From Sipunculus nudus (lineage: Eukaryota > Annelida > Sipuncula > Golfingiida > Sipunculidae): 64,000 nucleotides of DNA. Shown here in pieces: positions 47,551 through 60,531 of this stretch. Under the pieces are notes generated by a model. The model was not told the DNA's origin, ran no database searches, and was given only the letters and a program-made list of their open reading frames with translations. Positions within the stretch are counted from its first letter, which is position 1; the number at the start of each line of letters is the position of its first letter. A program made the position numbers and the translations under genes. The DNA lies in NCBI GenBank assembly GCA_026874595.1, contig CM049322.1, forward strand, positions 52,849,386-52,913,385, in the 5' to 3' direction.

Positions 47551-48519
47551 TTTTTACAGCATGTAAACGTAAATATTTATTTCATTTATATTATTTACAT
47601 TAGGACACTAGGAATGCTATTGTGACACAGGTCTTGACTTGGCCTTATAACTTTATTGACATTGTAGGAGAAGTTCTAGCAAGAGAAATATCCACTATAA
47701 GTCATGTTTATTATCACATTTTTTTTTGTCCAGACGTGTTAACTGTGATTCAACAATTGCAGGTCACCATTACCCAAGAGCAGCCCTACCACCAATTAAA
47801 AGGGGGTTAAATATTTATTAAAAATTACTTGCAATAATAGGGCAAAATATAATATAATGAAAAATACCAACAGTATAATCTGAAAATGTATTAAAATAAT
47901 ATAAAGGAAATGAATGATTAATGTAATAATATTTCACACTTTGACAGGTATTACGGTGTGTGTTTATGTACATGTGTGTATGTTTATTCGTGTGTGTGCG
48001 CGCAATATATTATTAGATCAGTATAGATGTAATCTACTTGCAGCCTATAAAAATAAGAAATATTGTTTGTTTTATATTACCTATATGTATAAAATGTAAA
48101 GCCATGTTCGTTTTTGGACAGTTAATGAGAGGTTCACGGTAAAGTTTCTCTCCCGTATTATAAAAAGTTTTCAATATGCAGTGTAAAGAGGACATTTCGG
48201 AGGCACCTTTCACAAAATAGACTACTAGCTGTTCTCCTAGATGTCTTTGTATAACGAAGTGAAAGATGAATGGGTTGGGGTACCCGTGTATGGGGCTATA
48301 TTATTTATAGTTCCATAAGAAAAGAAAACTGTACTGCCTGTAATTAAATTGTATGTACCATGTTGATAATGGGATGGTGGAACTGCGCATGTATGTTCCT
48401 AACTTGGCACATATCAATATTTGAATGATCGTGTTTGTGTTTGGGGAGAGCAGGGGGACTATATACTGAGCACGGGCCTAGACTGATCACAGGACGATAT
48501 TGAGCACAAGAAGGTTCCA
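47551..48519. other. Stretch with no supported gene
   Basis: AT-rich with a GT-rich patch near 47957-48004. Nothing recognised. Confidence 0.5.
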
Positions 48520-49745
48520 TTGTTGCCTGGGACTCCTTTAGAGTAATCTCCTCTGGGCTTCCCCTGTCGGAGGATTCAGAGAACTACAAAGTTGGTAAAT
48601 TGCCGGCAATTTGCGCAATTGCAAGGGGAAGGCCCTTATGTGTATGACCGGGGGGTGGGGGGGGGGGGCTAACTCTAGCGGAGGGATCAGGGAACTACAA
48701 AGTTGCTAAATTGCCGGCCATTTGCGGAATTGCTTGATTTGGACCCCTCTGTGTTTGACTGGCGGGGGGCTCACTCTACCGGAGCATTCAGGGAACTACA
48801 AAGTTGCTAAATTGCCGGCAATTTGCGGAATTGCTGGATGGGAGCCCCTCAGTGTATAGGCCGTCGGGGGCTCACCCTGCCGGAGCATTCAGGGAACTAC
48901 AAAGTTGCTAAATTGCCAGCAATTTGCGGAATTGCTGGATGAGTCCTCAGTGTATGACCGAGGGGGGCTCCCCCTATCGGAGGATTTAGAGAAATACAAA
49001 GTTGCTAAATTGACGGCAATTTGCGGAATTGCAAGAGGAAGGCCCCTACGTGTATGACCGCAGGGGGGGGGGGCTCACTCTAGCGGGGGAATCATGGAAC
49101 TACAAAGTTGCTAAATTGCCGGCAATTTGCGGAATTGCTTGATGGGGGCCCTCCATTCCGATCTGGGCTGGGGCTCCCCCTATCGGATGATTAAAAGAAC
49201 TTCAAATTTGCTAAATTGCTGGCAATTTGCGGAATTGCTACATGAGGGGTCTCTCAGTGTATGACGCCGGGGCTCACTCTATCGGAGAAATGAGAGAACT
49301 ACAAAGTTGCTAAATTGGCGGCAATTGCGGAATTGTTAGAGGGGGGTTTCATTTGTTGGCAGCCTAAGCTCCCTCTAGCGGATGAATAAGATCACTCAAA
49401 AATTGCAAGCAAATTGCGGAATCGCTAGACGGGCCGGGGAACTTCATTTCACTGTCGCCAGGGACTCCCTCTATCGGGAGGATTATGAGAACTTCGACTG
49501 GGGCTCCCTCTAACGAAGAATTATGAGATCTTCAAAGTTGAAAAATTGCCAGCAAATTGCGTGTATGAGAGACGGGAGGTCTTCGCTGCCGAATGGCAAA
49601 GTTGCTTCCAAAGTTGCTAAATTGCTAGCAATTTGCGTATTAGGATTCAAAATTGCTGGTTACCTGATTGATTGCTGGGAGTTTGCAAGAGTTGCTGACA
49701 ATTTGCGAGACTGCTGGGAAAGTTGAGGGGCACCTCGCAACTTTG
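48520..49745 (+). repeat. ~100-bp-period satellite with palindromic core
   Basis: About eleven degenerate monomers. The landmark GAACTACAAAGTTGCTAAAT recurs at about 48581, 48692, 48793, 48894, 48991, 49097, 49197 and 49296, and more weakly later, giving spacings of 97-111 bp. Each monomer carries a version of AAATTGCCGGCAATTT, an exact 16-bp palindrome in several copies, followed by GCGGAATTGC. It also has a second conserved piece like CTCACTCTAGCGGAG or CTCCCTCTATCGGAGGA. G-rich spacers separate them (G run near 48650-48668). Copies decay towards the right end. Confidence 0.9.
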
Positions 49746-50995
49746 CGACAGAGGCAAACTTCAAATGGAGGAAACCAACGGTTCCCCACCTATATGAGAC
49801 GGTCATTCAATGATTTTGTTTGGGTTTTATCGTCTTCCCTATACATATTTTATGTGTAATATCAACCATCGGAATGGTTAATCGATGTTTTCTGTTTGAA
49901 TTTTTACAGACTTAGTTAGCAGTAGCAGTCGGTGAAACAAAGTAGAATAAGGTAAAGGGTCTCCACTTATTATATGTGTATCTTGCCTCGAGCCACCTTT
50001 TGGTCATATCTCTAAGCAAAACCAAACTATGAAAATAAACGGGCAATGATTTACGCAGGCTTTAAGGTAGACAACCCCTTGAGTCCCAGAAGATGGAACA
50101 CACTCTTTGATAGTATAAGCTCTTTTCATAGACATTACGGAGCTGGACATTTAGTGCAAGTCGAAAACGACAGGTGTCGCGAGTGTGATGGTGAATAGAA
50201 AGCTTTATTTATTAGCTGCCGTTGAATAGTTGTCAATTCTGCCTGGCAAACACGACATATTAACTGTACCTTTACAAAAAAGGAGATATCATACATGTAA
50301 TAAATGTTCTGGTGTTGCCAAGTACTATCTGAGAAATGTCAGACACATGATTTACGAACAAATATATTATAATTTCCCATTTTTCTTAGATTGATAAAGA
50401 GTTGATTTTGATTTTCATTACATATTCAACATACCAACTATTGTTGCGACTTATGGATGACAACGAAACATTTCATGCAGGAATATATGTTTTACCCTGC
50501 CTTTTATGATTTGGTGGTGCTTTCTTAACTTCAGCAAAGGTATTGTCAGTCTATTAAACTAACCAAATCAATACGTTATTCAAACAACGTACATGTATCT
50601 GATTGCTTGTCTAATGGTGACGTGAATATGTCATATGCATAACCAATCAACATGACCAACTTTGTTTTCGTTTAACTAATCAATGTACACGCTGGCGAAT
50701 ACGGTATTATACATGTTTCTTTGTCTAACATATCAAAGAGGCACACTTTTTTGTCAAATGAGTCTATATGTTGGGATACAAATGCTCGTCTCTTCTAAAT
50801 ACCTAACCATATAAAAAAATGTATTTTTTATACTGTAGCTTACCATTTAAGCGTTCTTATACTGGATTTGTTGTTTCGTGTCACATATTAATTCAGAAAC
50901 CCACAGCGTCCTCTACGGCGTATCATTGCTTGCTGAGGTTCAGGATAACCAACACAGAGTTTCTGTGAGCTGTCTGGGTAGTCAACAACCTTGAA
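49746..50995. other. Stretch with one short ORF, otherwise nothing assigned
   Basis: A 50-codon ATG frame lies at 50046-50198 (MIYAGFKVDNPLSPRRW start, NDRCRECDGE end). It looks protein-like but is short enough to be chance. TATAAAAAAATG near 50811 could be a TATA element for the exon at 50996. Confidence 0.35.
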
Positions 50996-51035
50996 ATGTT
51001 CCTGCTTGCAGTTTCTATCTTGATCGCCAGCTCAG
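50996..51035 (+). CDS. Possible first coding exon encoding a signal peptide
   Basis: ATG in the context TTGAA-ATG-T is followed by 13 codons, MFLLAVSILIASS, and a donor CAG followed by GTAACA, leaving in phase 1. A short hydrophobic leader ending in small residues and spliced in phase 1 is the classic layout of a secreted-protein start exon. No downstream exon could be joined with confidence, so the mature protein is unknown. The exon is short and the motif could arise by chance. Confidence 0.4.
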
Positions 51036-51638
51036 GTAACAACATTTTCCCTTCAGAGGAAAAACTGTCACATATTTATATAAACTTTTAGAACTAAATA
51101 TTTAGAATCAACTGTTACAAATAATATTTTTTCTTTAATTCATTTACAAATAACAATCTGGATCTGATTATATATGAATTTCCCCAATCTTAATATTACC
51201 TCTTATATATAAATCCCAACCGGTACAGCTAAATGTCTATCTTTCTACAATGTGTGCAGCGACTGCGAAATTTTATTTCGACTCTTTATTAGATGTCGGA
51301 GTGTCTTGTGTTAACATTTCTCAGAAATTAACAGGAGCAGTATTTTATACTCCAAAATGATCTTATAGGCACCAAAGCTACAATCTCTGGATTTGGCTGT
51401 TGCAAAGAAACCAAATTTCACATCATGTATTCCTCACAAAAACATTTTAATATATACTTCAGGGAAATGAGAGAATGAGGATACGTTCTTTATGCCTTGA
51501 TTTCATGGATATCAGTAGAAGTATCTTTGTGAAAAAATAAACGGAAAATACCTTAATTTGTGTATAATAGATTCATCGAATATTTTTTAATCCCTATTAA
51601 CTTTAATAGGATTTTTTTAATTGTATCTTGTTTCCATG

Positions 51639-53032
51639 TACCGTATATCCTTGAATAGACTGCTATCATCAGGCGTCTAAACAAGGCCGCCTTCTCTTTA
51701 AGGCCAGCGTCTATAAAAAAGACAGTATCGTCAAACAAAACTAAAAATAAAGAACATGTCAAAACATTAAATCTGTCACTACTCAAGGACACAAGTTAAA
51801 ACATCACCGGTACAAGGATTGTCTTTATAAAATTCCTTAGATGCCATTGGGATATGGGACACGCGCCGTCTCCACAATCATGCACCATAATAAGAATTAA
51901 CGGGGTATTACGGCGAATGATTGCAGTTATATAAAAGAATCTGTCTGCGCCGGTCTCTAGGTACCAAAGTGTTACATGTGGCTGTTCCATTGTTTTCCTC
52001 TGAACACGGGGTGGCTCTTCCATTAAATGTGCACCTCGTTCACAGGTAGCATTGGTTCCATCGATATACGGAAGGTTTGTATCTGTAAAGGCACAGCCTA
52101 ATTTATTTTCATACATTTCCCCCCGTCTTTTAACTGAGGTAGCATGATAAAGCGTATTCAAGCGTTTAGGACCTTCTATGCACCAAACCCGAGATGGATC
52201 TTCCATTAACTACACACCGCGTACAACTGGTAATTTTTGTTTAATCGAAATATAGGGGAATGGTTAGTAGTGCGTAAATATCTTTCTGACTTTAACTGAG
52301 TCAGGTCAGCTTGACAAAGCGTATTCAAGCGATACTGGTATGTGACATTTACTGCCGAGAATATTCAACTGAATTTAAAGTTGTCGACAAGAGTAAATAC
52401 TATTTTCACTAGTAAGATTATCTCAGAGGCGTGGTTTGGGTAATATTTGGGACGCACTTAAAAGCGCTTAAAATGAAAGCAAGGAGCGTTATTTGGCTTG
52501 ATTGTAGCTATACAAGAAATATGTGCCTAAACATATTTGAACAGTTGTGTTCAACCAGAGGTACACTCTCAACGTACCAAGATGTACCGCTTGTGGCAAG
52601 TGGTGCTGTTGTTACGTAGCTTGACAGCACTGATGCTGTTAGCCTTTATTAGTGATAGTGTAGCGTTTATTAGAACCGGTGATCGGCATTAATCTTAATT
52701 GAGATATCAGGAAAACATCTCGTGTCTCTTATGGAAACAGGCATACACATAAGAAAAAAAGAAGAGGATAGAGGAATTAAACATTTTAACAACACAAACA
52801 CAAACCGGAATGCATACAATCTCCGGTCAATTTGACTGGTCAGTGCACTAATTATAGTGACGAAAAAGACATCTCGCAGCAAACATGAAAACAACTCTGA
52901 CATCAGGCCCCTGAACAAGACCGGCGATTATTTAAGGCCGGCGTGTATTTTTCTGGGAAATTGTTTTTCCCCGGCGACTAAATAAGGCAGGCGATTATTT
53001 AAGACCCGGCGTCTGTTCATGCAAATATGGTA
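51639..53032. mobile_element. Possible non-autonomous element with imperfect terminal inverted repeats
   Basis: The left edge TACCGTATATCCTTGAATAG and the reverse complement of the right edge, TACCATATTTGCATGAACAG, agree at 16 of 20 positions. Both are followed by GC-rich words such as AGGCGTCTAA and ACGCCGGGTC. The right end has repeated GGCGATTATTTAAG words. This style of TACC-ATAT terminus with GGCG-rich subtermini is seen in invertebrate DNA-element families. The target duplication is not clear. Confidence 0.45.
51796..52206 (-). pseudogene. Cysteine-containing frame, possibly a decayed domain-coding sequence
   Basis: A 136-codon minus-strand frame within the putative element at 51639-53032. 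Part of it (KLGCAFTDTNLPYIDGTNAT then CERG) loosely recalls a Sushi/CCP repeat. A degenerate neighbour copy shifted by about 165 bp shares TAAAGCGTATTCAAGCG-type words (52145 and 52315). Words like TTAATGGAAGA also recur within it. The match is weak; it may only be repeat sequence that happens to be open. Confidence 0.25.
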
Positions 53033-53301
53033 GTACTTATTTCTGAACGATAGAATTCAAATGTAAATATCCGACAAAATACCTTCTGCCAGTACGCCTG
53101 TTGATGGTCCGTTCGCAAATGTATTTAATCCACCCACCCCCTCCACACACACACGTACGAATTTGCAGGTACCAGAGGTGATATTGTTTCTTTAATTCAA
53201 GAAAATAAAAACATGTTGGTTTAAATTTAAGAACAGGACAAATCGGTCATGTTTTAAATCAAATTTCATATCCTTTCATTTGCCACACTTTTTAGATAGG
53301 C

Positions 53302-54062
53302 ATTAATCTTCATCCAATACTTATGCCTAAATATTCGTGGATTAATTTTAGTAAGCCATTGATTTCATAATTATATTTACATACTGAAATTTAATTTAAT
53401 CGGATAGTTCACTAAGGCCAGATTTCTTTACAATATTGATGATGTAGGCTTAATTTTGGCAGGATTAAAACTTCTCCAGAAATTCATTCTTAATTGACAA
53501 ACCCCTCGTCTATTAAATCATGGGTACTCCCCTATAGTTTGGGGTTGCCATGGTTTTATTTCGAAGGGTGTTAGTAACAACACAATCTACATATTATGTC
53601 GTTCTTCTCAGCTTATACTGATATAATCCAACATGAATTGATACCTTGAGAGCATGAGGAAAAAGATAACCGAAAAATAACAATTTTGTTATAAAAGTAA
53701 CATATTTGTGTAAAGCACACACATATGAATCGAATTGTAATTAAACTTAAATTTAATTTTTCATATCCGTGTTAAGGGCATCACTGAAGGTTTTGTGTTT
53801 TAAATTTGGCCACAATTCGTCATTGTGATATAAAAACTGTGTTATGCAATTATTTCATATTTCTGTATCAGTAAAAAAGGTTTGTCCGTCCCAGATATAT
53901 GTGAATATAAAAAACTGTACTTAATATACGAAAATTCATAAACGAAGGGTTGGAAACTTTGAAAATAAACAAATGACGACATATGCCCCTAACGGAATAC
54001 TATGCAACATATATATTTTAAATGGCCGTCTATTTTTGGAAAACTAAATATTCATGAAATCG
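53302..54062 (+). repeat. Direct duplication D1 (partner at 63275-64000)
   Basis: From ATTAATCTTCATCCAATACT to ACTAAATATTCATGAAATCGA this segment matches 63275-64000 in the same orientation, at about 93% identity by eye. D1 holds about 44 bp (near 53812-53855) that is absent from the other copy. Function unknown; no open frame. Confidence 0.9.
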
Positions 54063-54436
54063 ATGGACAAAGCAATTGAGTAATTACGTGTTCTTATTTG
54101 ATCCGGTACTAAATATAGGAGCTAATTGACTAGTGTTGAAATATGCTTTTGCTGTGCTGTTTAACTAATCTTACCTTTGATCAAAAAGCGATTCATGCAA
54201 AAAAATTAAATAATCTTTTAATTTTTGGCATTTCAAATCACAGCAAAATGTCAGTGTTCAATCTGTGGTTTTACCTAATGTGCTTCTATTTATTCATAAA
54301 CTTTGATTATTTTCCTTGCAACCAGATGGATGTATAATCAATCAAATGCCGCATTGTATTGTTGGTTTCAAGTTTTAATATTTGAGACCAAGTGTAAATC
54401 TCCTAAAATGAAGTGCTAATGTTTACATCTCCTTTT

Positions 54437-54486
<50 letters not shown>

Positions 54487-54920
54487 TATATATGTGGCTT
54501 CACTGCAGTTTACGTTACTTCTGTCACATTTTGGAAACATAATCTTATAAATATAGCAATTATTTGTGGGGTCCCCTTACTTTAAGAATCTACCTGATCC
54601 AGTTATTACATTACTAAATTATACGGTTGACCTTGATATTTTCAAAATATGGCCGAGAAGATGATATTTACAATTCAACCATGCAAGCATTGTAATACCT
54701 ATTGTTATTTATTTTTTTAGACATGTTCTCATATTATTAAGCACACCGATAAAGAGCCCCACATTTGGTTTCAAAAGACTCTGCGGTTCTTACATGATTT
54801 ACAAATAAAATGGAAACAAAAAAACTAAATATCTTTCGATTATTCAGAAGAAACCTGAATAATTATGTAAAAACACTTCCATAACAAAACAGCCAAAAAA
54901 ATGAGTAAATGTGTGAATCA
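54063..54920. other. Stretch with (TA)n and short repeat word
   Basis: Contains (TA)n at 54447-54482. The word TTTCAAATCACAGCAA followed by CTGTGGTTTYACCTAATGTG at 54228 recurs at 55565, and a weaker form occurs at 55724. Confidence 0.6.
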
Positions 54921-55141
54921 GGTTTAAGGAAAATAAAATGGTTACACGTCAACTAATTCCTTAAATAGTGGCAAGGAGCTTCTTGAAGGTTGTTGGATTG
55001 TAACGTCGAATTCATAAAAAAGGTTTAAGGAAAATTAAATGGTTAACAGTGTGTAATAAAATGTAACACGTCAGCTAATTCCTTAAATAGTGGCAAGGAG
55101 CTTCTTGAAGGTTCTTGGATTGTAACGGCGAATTCATAAAA
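54921..55141 (+). repeat. ~100-bp tandem duplication
   Basis: AGGTTTAAGGAAAATAAAAT at 54921 and its near copy at 55022 both continue through CTAATTCCTTAAATAGTGGC and GGAGCTTCTTGAAGGTT to GAATTCATAAAAA. The second copy carries about 20 extra bases (AACAGTGTGTAATAAAATGT region). Confidence 0.9.
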
Positions 55142-55899
55142 ACGGATTATGTCTGATTATAAGTAAAGTTAAATTCTTGGTTATAAATTTACAGCTACTC
55201 ATTTGTATAATATCAAAGCGTGGCTTGATTTGTTATATATTAAAATTACAAAGAGAGCTTCCTGATAGTGTTTAATTTTGCTAATACGTTTTTCACGTGT
55301 TGTTGAAACAGGAGCTACAATTAGAGTATTTAGTCAGCTGAGTCGCTACAAAGCAATTTACTGTTGGTATTAAGAAGTACTGGTGTCTGATGTTCCGGTT
55401 CCGTTATTAAAAAAAAATGTTAGAAAAGCTCATGTATTTCAATAATATTGCACCGATTGTCACAAATCTTGCCTTGAATATTAATCAGTACTTATATCAT
55501 CTCTTCCTGAAGAATCGTGGTGACATCTGTATTTTTTCGATTTTTCACAATGTTTTTCCCTATATTTCAAATCACAGCAAGATGTCTCATCTGTGGTTTC
55601 ACCTAATGTGCTGAATCCTCTTACGTGTATTGGTAATGACTAGTTCTATCAGTTCCAGAAGAGTGGTGGCGCCACGTGTATTTTTTTCTATTGTTCATAC
55701 ACTTTTTTTATATGCTTAGACTTTCAAATTACAGCAAAGGTGTCAGTTTCTCATCTGTGGGTTCATCTTGTGTCCTGGTATGTTTATTTATTTATTATTT
55801 AACCTCATAAGTTTATATATCCTAACGAGTTTTTTTTTGTTTCCCGGAGATAGAAAGTCATCTGTGCAAAAGCGATCATTCCTTGTCCGTCATCCGTTC

Positions 55900-56900
55900 T
55901 TATGTATGTTATCAAGGCACAAATAATGACCATTTGACCATGAATATTCTAATTCAACGTCAAAAGAGGAATTTAAAAAATCTCCTTGGACACCTGAAAT
56001 TAGGTCACTGCGACATATATTCCCTGAGTTAGGGGCTTGTTTATGCACCCGATAACAAAATTTGATTTGAAAGTTTTATACAAAAGCTCCAGTATTTGAA
56101 TAACTGCCATTGTGTTTTCCATCCATATGTATCATTATGAGCTTCATCAGTTCCCAAAGGCTGATGGCACTGCCTTTATTTTTTTTTCTTATTTTTTACA
56201 GATTTTTGTCTCCTATTTCTAGACTTTCCAATGAAGCAATCCGGCTGTTAAACGGTACAAACCGTAACCATTAGACATAGAAACATCTTACTCTACCTTC
56301 AGGGAGGTCATAGACAAATCTCCTTGGAACCCTCAAGATAGGTCATGATGCCAGCTACCACCCAAAACATGATTTTGAGTATCCAGAGTCAGACAGAGCA
56401 CATATTTTTACCGTTAGGTCTAAAATTTACAGCTATAACATTCAGGGAGGTTCTCGGCATATCCCTTTAGAAACATGAAACTAGGTAATGGCAACCCATA
56501 TTCTGTTACCTATATTCTGCAAGAAACTGGCCAAAGTATGGTCATGAGCACCCAGTAATCAGGCAAGGCACAAAACGGTACTGTTGACCTAACATCTTGT
56601 AATATGACATCCAGGGAGATTCTTTGCAAGTTTTTTTTTTAATCTGAAAATTAAGTCACCCTGACCTATATTCTGTAAGCTATGGGCAAAATATATACTT
56701 TTGAGTATCAAGAAAATCAGACTGGGCACATATCTTATTTGGTGGATCTGAAAATATTTTTCCTGATGTAAAGGGATGTAAATGTAATGTATCCTTTGAC
56801 ATATAAACAAGGTCACTGTAACCTATATCATGGGAGCTATGTGAAAGAACATGCTGCTATATGTCAGAAGGCAGATGTTTGACATCAGTATCAGGAACTC
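55900..56900 (+). repeat. Degenerate tandem repeats, ~145-170 bp period
   Basis: Recurring order: a GTTAGRYCTAAMA-like word, CATTCAGGGAGGTTC or CATCCAGGGAGATTC, CTTTRGAAACATGAAA, then ACCTATATTCTGYAAGC. Units start at about 56265, 56409, 56581 and 56744, with a weaker one before. No coding frame runs through the units. Confidence 0.6.
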
Positions 56901-59900
56901 CCAGGCAAAATTTTCTTGAAAACATAAGTAACATGGTTGTTGTTTATTTCCGAAAGACTATGGGCAAAAACAGGATTTAAACACTCTGAAAGTCATTCTA
57001 CCCATAATTCAAGGTTCATTAATATATATATTTTTCAACAGATCATATCATCAATAATAAATACATTCATCAACTGTGCGTCAAATTCAGTGGAGCGTCA
57101 TGACCCGTCATTTTTTTTTTTCACTTAAACATTATAATCAAGCAAACGGAGTACGATGTTATATGATGCTATTAATAGTGGCCTCAAATATGATATCCCG
57201 CACACCTGAACACATTTTGTTATTGATGTCTACAATTTAGCACAACATAGTATTTATATAGAGCATTTAAAACGTTATACTTATAATACTGCGCACACGA
57301 ACACATTCATGTGATGCTTTACTCAGATATGAAAATCTCCCGATGTTTTCAGCACATTTAGTAACATTCTAAATATGGCAAACGAACCTTGAAACTGGTT
57401 TTGATATACGCAGACTAGAAACCATTCGGGTAATTTAATTTTCCTTGGACCGACTGGAAACAAATATGTGATGTGTGAAAATGGAATTAGGCCTACATGT
57501 AAAAACATATAATATGTGCTATTTATGATGGTGTATTGTTTGGCATTACCAGAGATTTGATTATCTGTCAACAGGTGTTTTTAGGCAGTGTTCTGTGCCA
57601 GTTAGACAGTGTTTGTCTGTACTGAACAACAAAAAGAAAAGCAATCGCAATCAATAAGTAAAGGCATTGACACTGATAAGTAAAAACACCATTATATTCT
57701 GGAGAACACGACTGACAACGTTGTGATAAAACATGAAATGTTTTCATTCTTTCTCATTTCGGACATCGTGACAGGGCCTTTTCTGCGGTAATCCTGGCAT
57801 CAACAGGCTCCGTGCGCCACTTCTGTGGTCCTAGGTGTTCGATTCAAAATGCCCTTTTATCTGATGACAGCTTATTCAAATTAAGCATGAATACCTGCCT
57901 ATTTCAGAGTACATGTATATATGAAAATTTCTAACCATTTGAGTAAAAAAGTATCTTTAAGATACAAAATTTTAAGATTACAAAATACAACATAGCCAAT
58001 TTCTCTTGTTTGTGAATTGCTCGATACTTTATGGTAACATGTTCATGAAGCAAATGCATCTGTGTAAAGAAAATAAAAGCCTAGGGCTCCCTATGTTAAC
58101 AGTGCCTATATTTGGACGTTTTTGCTCGATGAAGAAGACAAAGTAAATGAAGGGTTAATTTACAGAATGATTATCAAAGAAAGACATAGCATGCCTGTGA
58201 AGCAATTAACTAATGATTATAAGTGAGAAGTACATTGCCAGTTCTCCGTGTTTATCAAGCATACAAGCTTCTCTGTATTTAAAATGATAACCGAATCGAT
58301 GTATACATCTGTGTAGAGAGGACATGTTATGTCAATATCTGATGGTGTTTTAGTGTGACAAAGTCTCACTCTGAAAGAACACCTTCCTTAAATTATTTAC
58401 TTTTATCTGTTCCACGATGGTGTACCCATTGCAATGTGGAAATTCCATATGGTATGCTGCAATCAATAAATGGGACATAATCCGAATCAATTATAGTGAC
58501 TTTAAAATCATACCTTGTATGGATATTCCTTAGCAAAACTAGAGTGTACTGTTATGATTTTACCGCTTTTTCCTATAAAATTTTAAATCGTGTGGCAATA
58601 AAAGTGTCCAAGAAATCAAAAATGCCTTTTAATATAAAAAAAGTTTTTATACGTTATACTGCTTAAATAGATTATTTGTAGTGTTATCATAATTATATAT
58701 TGTTTAGTCATTATAAGTCAATATTGGATCAATATGGTCACGCCTATAGTGTTTTGGGTTCGGTACTAATGTTAATGTACTTGTATTCTCAACCGAGACT
58801 ATTAGTAGATGTCACCCGGACCTCTAATTCTGTTAATGATCCTATTCAGAAATTTTCAATATTCAATTTCATCTTCTGGAACCCTAAACAATATTTAATG
58901 GTTAGTGTGTATAACATCTAGATTAACACTTAACATGATTCTCTTTGTCATGGTAATGTAAATATAACCAATTCATTGTAATGAAATTCTCTGGGGAATT
59001 ATTTCTGGAGACAAATTTTTTTGTCATTTTGGCAAATATATAATTCCCTTGTGTCCATCATTCAGTGTTATACAAAAAGGTCTGGTATATGTACCTAAAA
59101 TGGCAGAGTTTGATACTTTAATCAGGTCGTTCAGTTTAAGATAAGCGTCTATGACAGTCGAGTTCTCACTCTGTTCTAGGGATCAAACCAAGCGAACAGA
59201 CGCGTTGAATTTCTGGCTGTTGGGCAGAGTTACTCTTGCAGCAGTCACTATAATCGACTGTCGGAAAAAAACAGTCAATTGTATAAACTATGTTGACAAG
59301 AAACCCTAAGATTTCAATTGAACAAATTAACATAAAATAACACAATATCTTATGATGTGATGTTTATTTGAAACGACACTGACTTCAAATAATAAAAAAA
59401 AGTTTAACACAACCCTTTAAAATTGACACGGGATTACTTTCCACTAGGACGCTTCAAACCCCAAAGTCACATGTTGAGATTTTGACCTGAACATTCAGAA
59501 CCCTTCGATTTTTCTTCCGTTTCAAAGCCCAGTCAAGTTTATCAAATTTTCCTTAACGTTATAAATGGAGACCCCATCCTCTCACATCCTCTTCTTTGAG
59601 CTTCCTTCTAATGCTAGCCCTCTCTAATAATCTGTTCTGGCCCACCACTGCTTTATAAACGTTGGATATGAAATGTTAGTTACTTGCGTGTTATTGTATT
59701 GTATTGACCCACAAGGAGGTGCTGATTAAATGTTGTATTGTATATCACAGTATTTTATTCACGTCTCTAATTATGTATGACATCCTGCAGTTGGAATGTG
59801 GGAGTTAGGGCTCAAACAGAAAGATTTTATGGACTTGAGTGTTCGATAGTTTATACCCTACTCATACTCGAGGACTCGTTACCATAGCAAAGCTTTGCAG

Positions 59901-60321
59901 ATAGAACATTAAAATATCATAATTCCTTTTTTGGCAAGATCAGTTTGTTGGTAAAGGAAAATAGTCATAATGGGTTTACATTTATTGTGTGCATGGGTAT
60001 GAACTTTGAAAAAGCGAACACATATTATTTATATTGATCAGACACAGATTATATTCACAGATAAAATTGTTAATTACATGAATAATATGCAGGTCTAGCG
60101 AGCACATCCGGTTTGTTAATATTATTAGTGTTTTCCTTTAAGAACTAGTCGAGCATTAGATAAACAGCAAGATCATCCTGTATAGACACGTAATTATATT
60201 ACACGTTATTTTTGTATGGATCAAATACTACACACTTGTTATCATATTACAAGTTATTATTAAATGAATCATCTCCTATAGACATTTATTATCATATTAC
60301 CATAAAAATTGATGCTTTCAG
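56901..60321. other. Stretch with only weak exon candidates
   Basis: A stop-bounded plus-strand frame at about 57730-57930 has a cysteine-bearing translation (VRHFCGPRCSIQNALL) preceded by a pyrimidine tract. A 73-codon frame lies at 58700-58921. Neither has matching splice sites on both sides that I can defend, and neither is recognised. Confidence 0.4.
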
Positions 60322-60531
60322 TACTGTGCTTTGTTACAAAGAACAATGGCCAATTTTAAGTGGAGCCAAAAATATACACGGAGTGGTGTATCTGCAATCA
60401 AACTTGAGAATGGAACCAAAAGATTCTTATCATTTTCTGTATTTCGGAAGTGGCCGTCAAAGTTCTTTAATAACCAATAGCATAAATTTCGCCCCAGTTT
60501 TTCCTGGCACGGATATGAGAATAGACCTAAA
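60322..60531 (+). CDS. Symmetric 210-bp internal exon of an unrecognised protein
   Basis: Acceptor GATGCTTTCAG and a full-consensus donor (CCTAAA followed by GTAAGT) bound an open segment in phase 2 at both ends. The exon could thus be skipped or shuffled without frame change. The ~69-residue translation has alternating hydrophobic strands (CYKEQWPILSG, NIHGVVYLQSNLRM, YHFLYFGSGRQS, FPGTDMRIDLK), suggesting a beta-rich extracellular-type domain. I do not recognise the family. It may belong with the signal-peptide exon at 50996, but that exon leaves in phase 1, so at least one intermediate exon would be needed. Confidence 0.55.

Noticed and set aside
48520-49745. Regularly spaced repeats considered as a CRISPR array
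   Set aside because: Monomers are degenerate, spacers are related to each other, and the genome is eukaryotic. It is a satellite.
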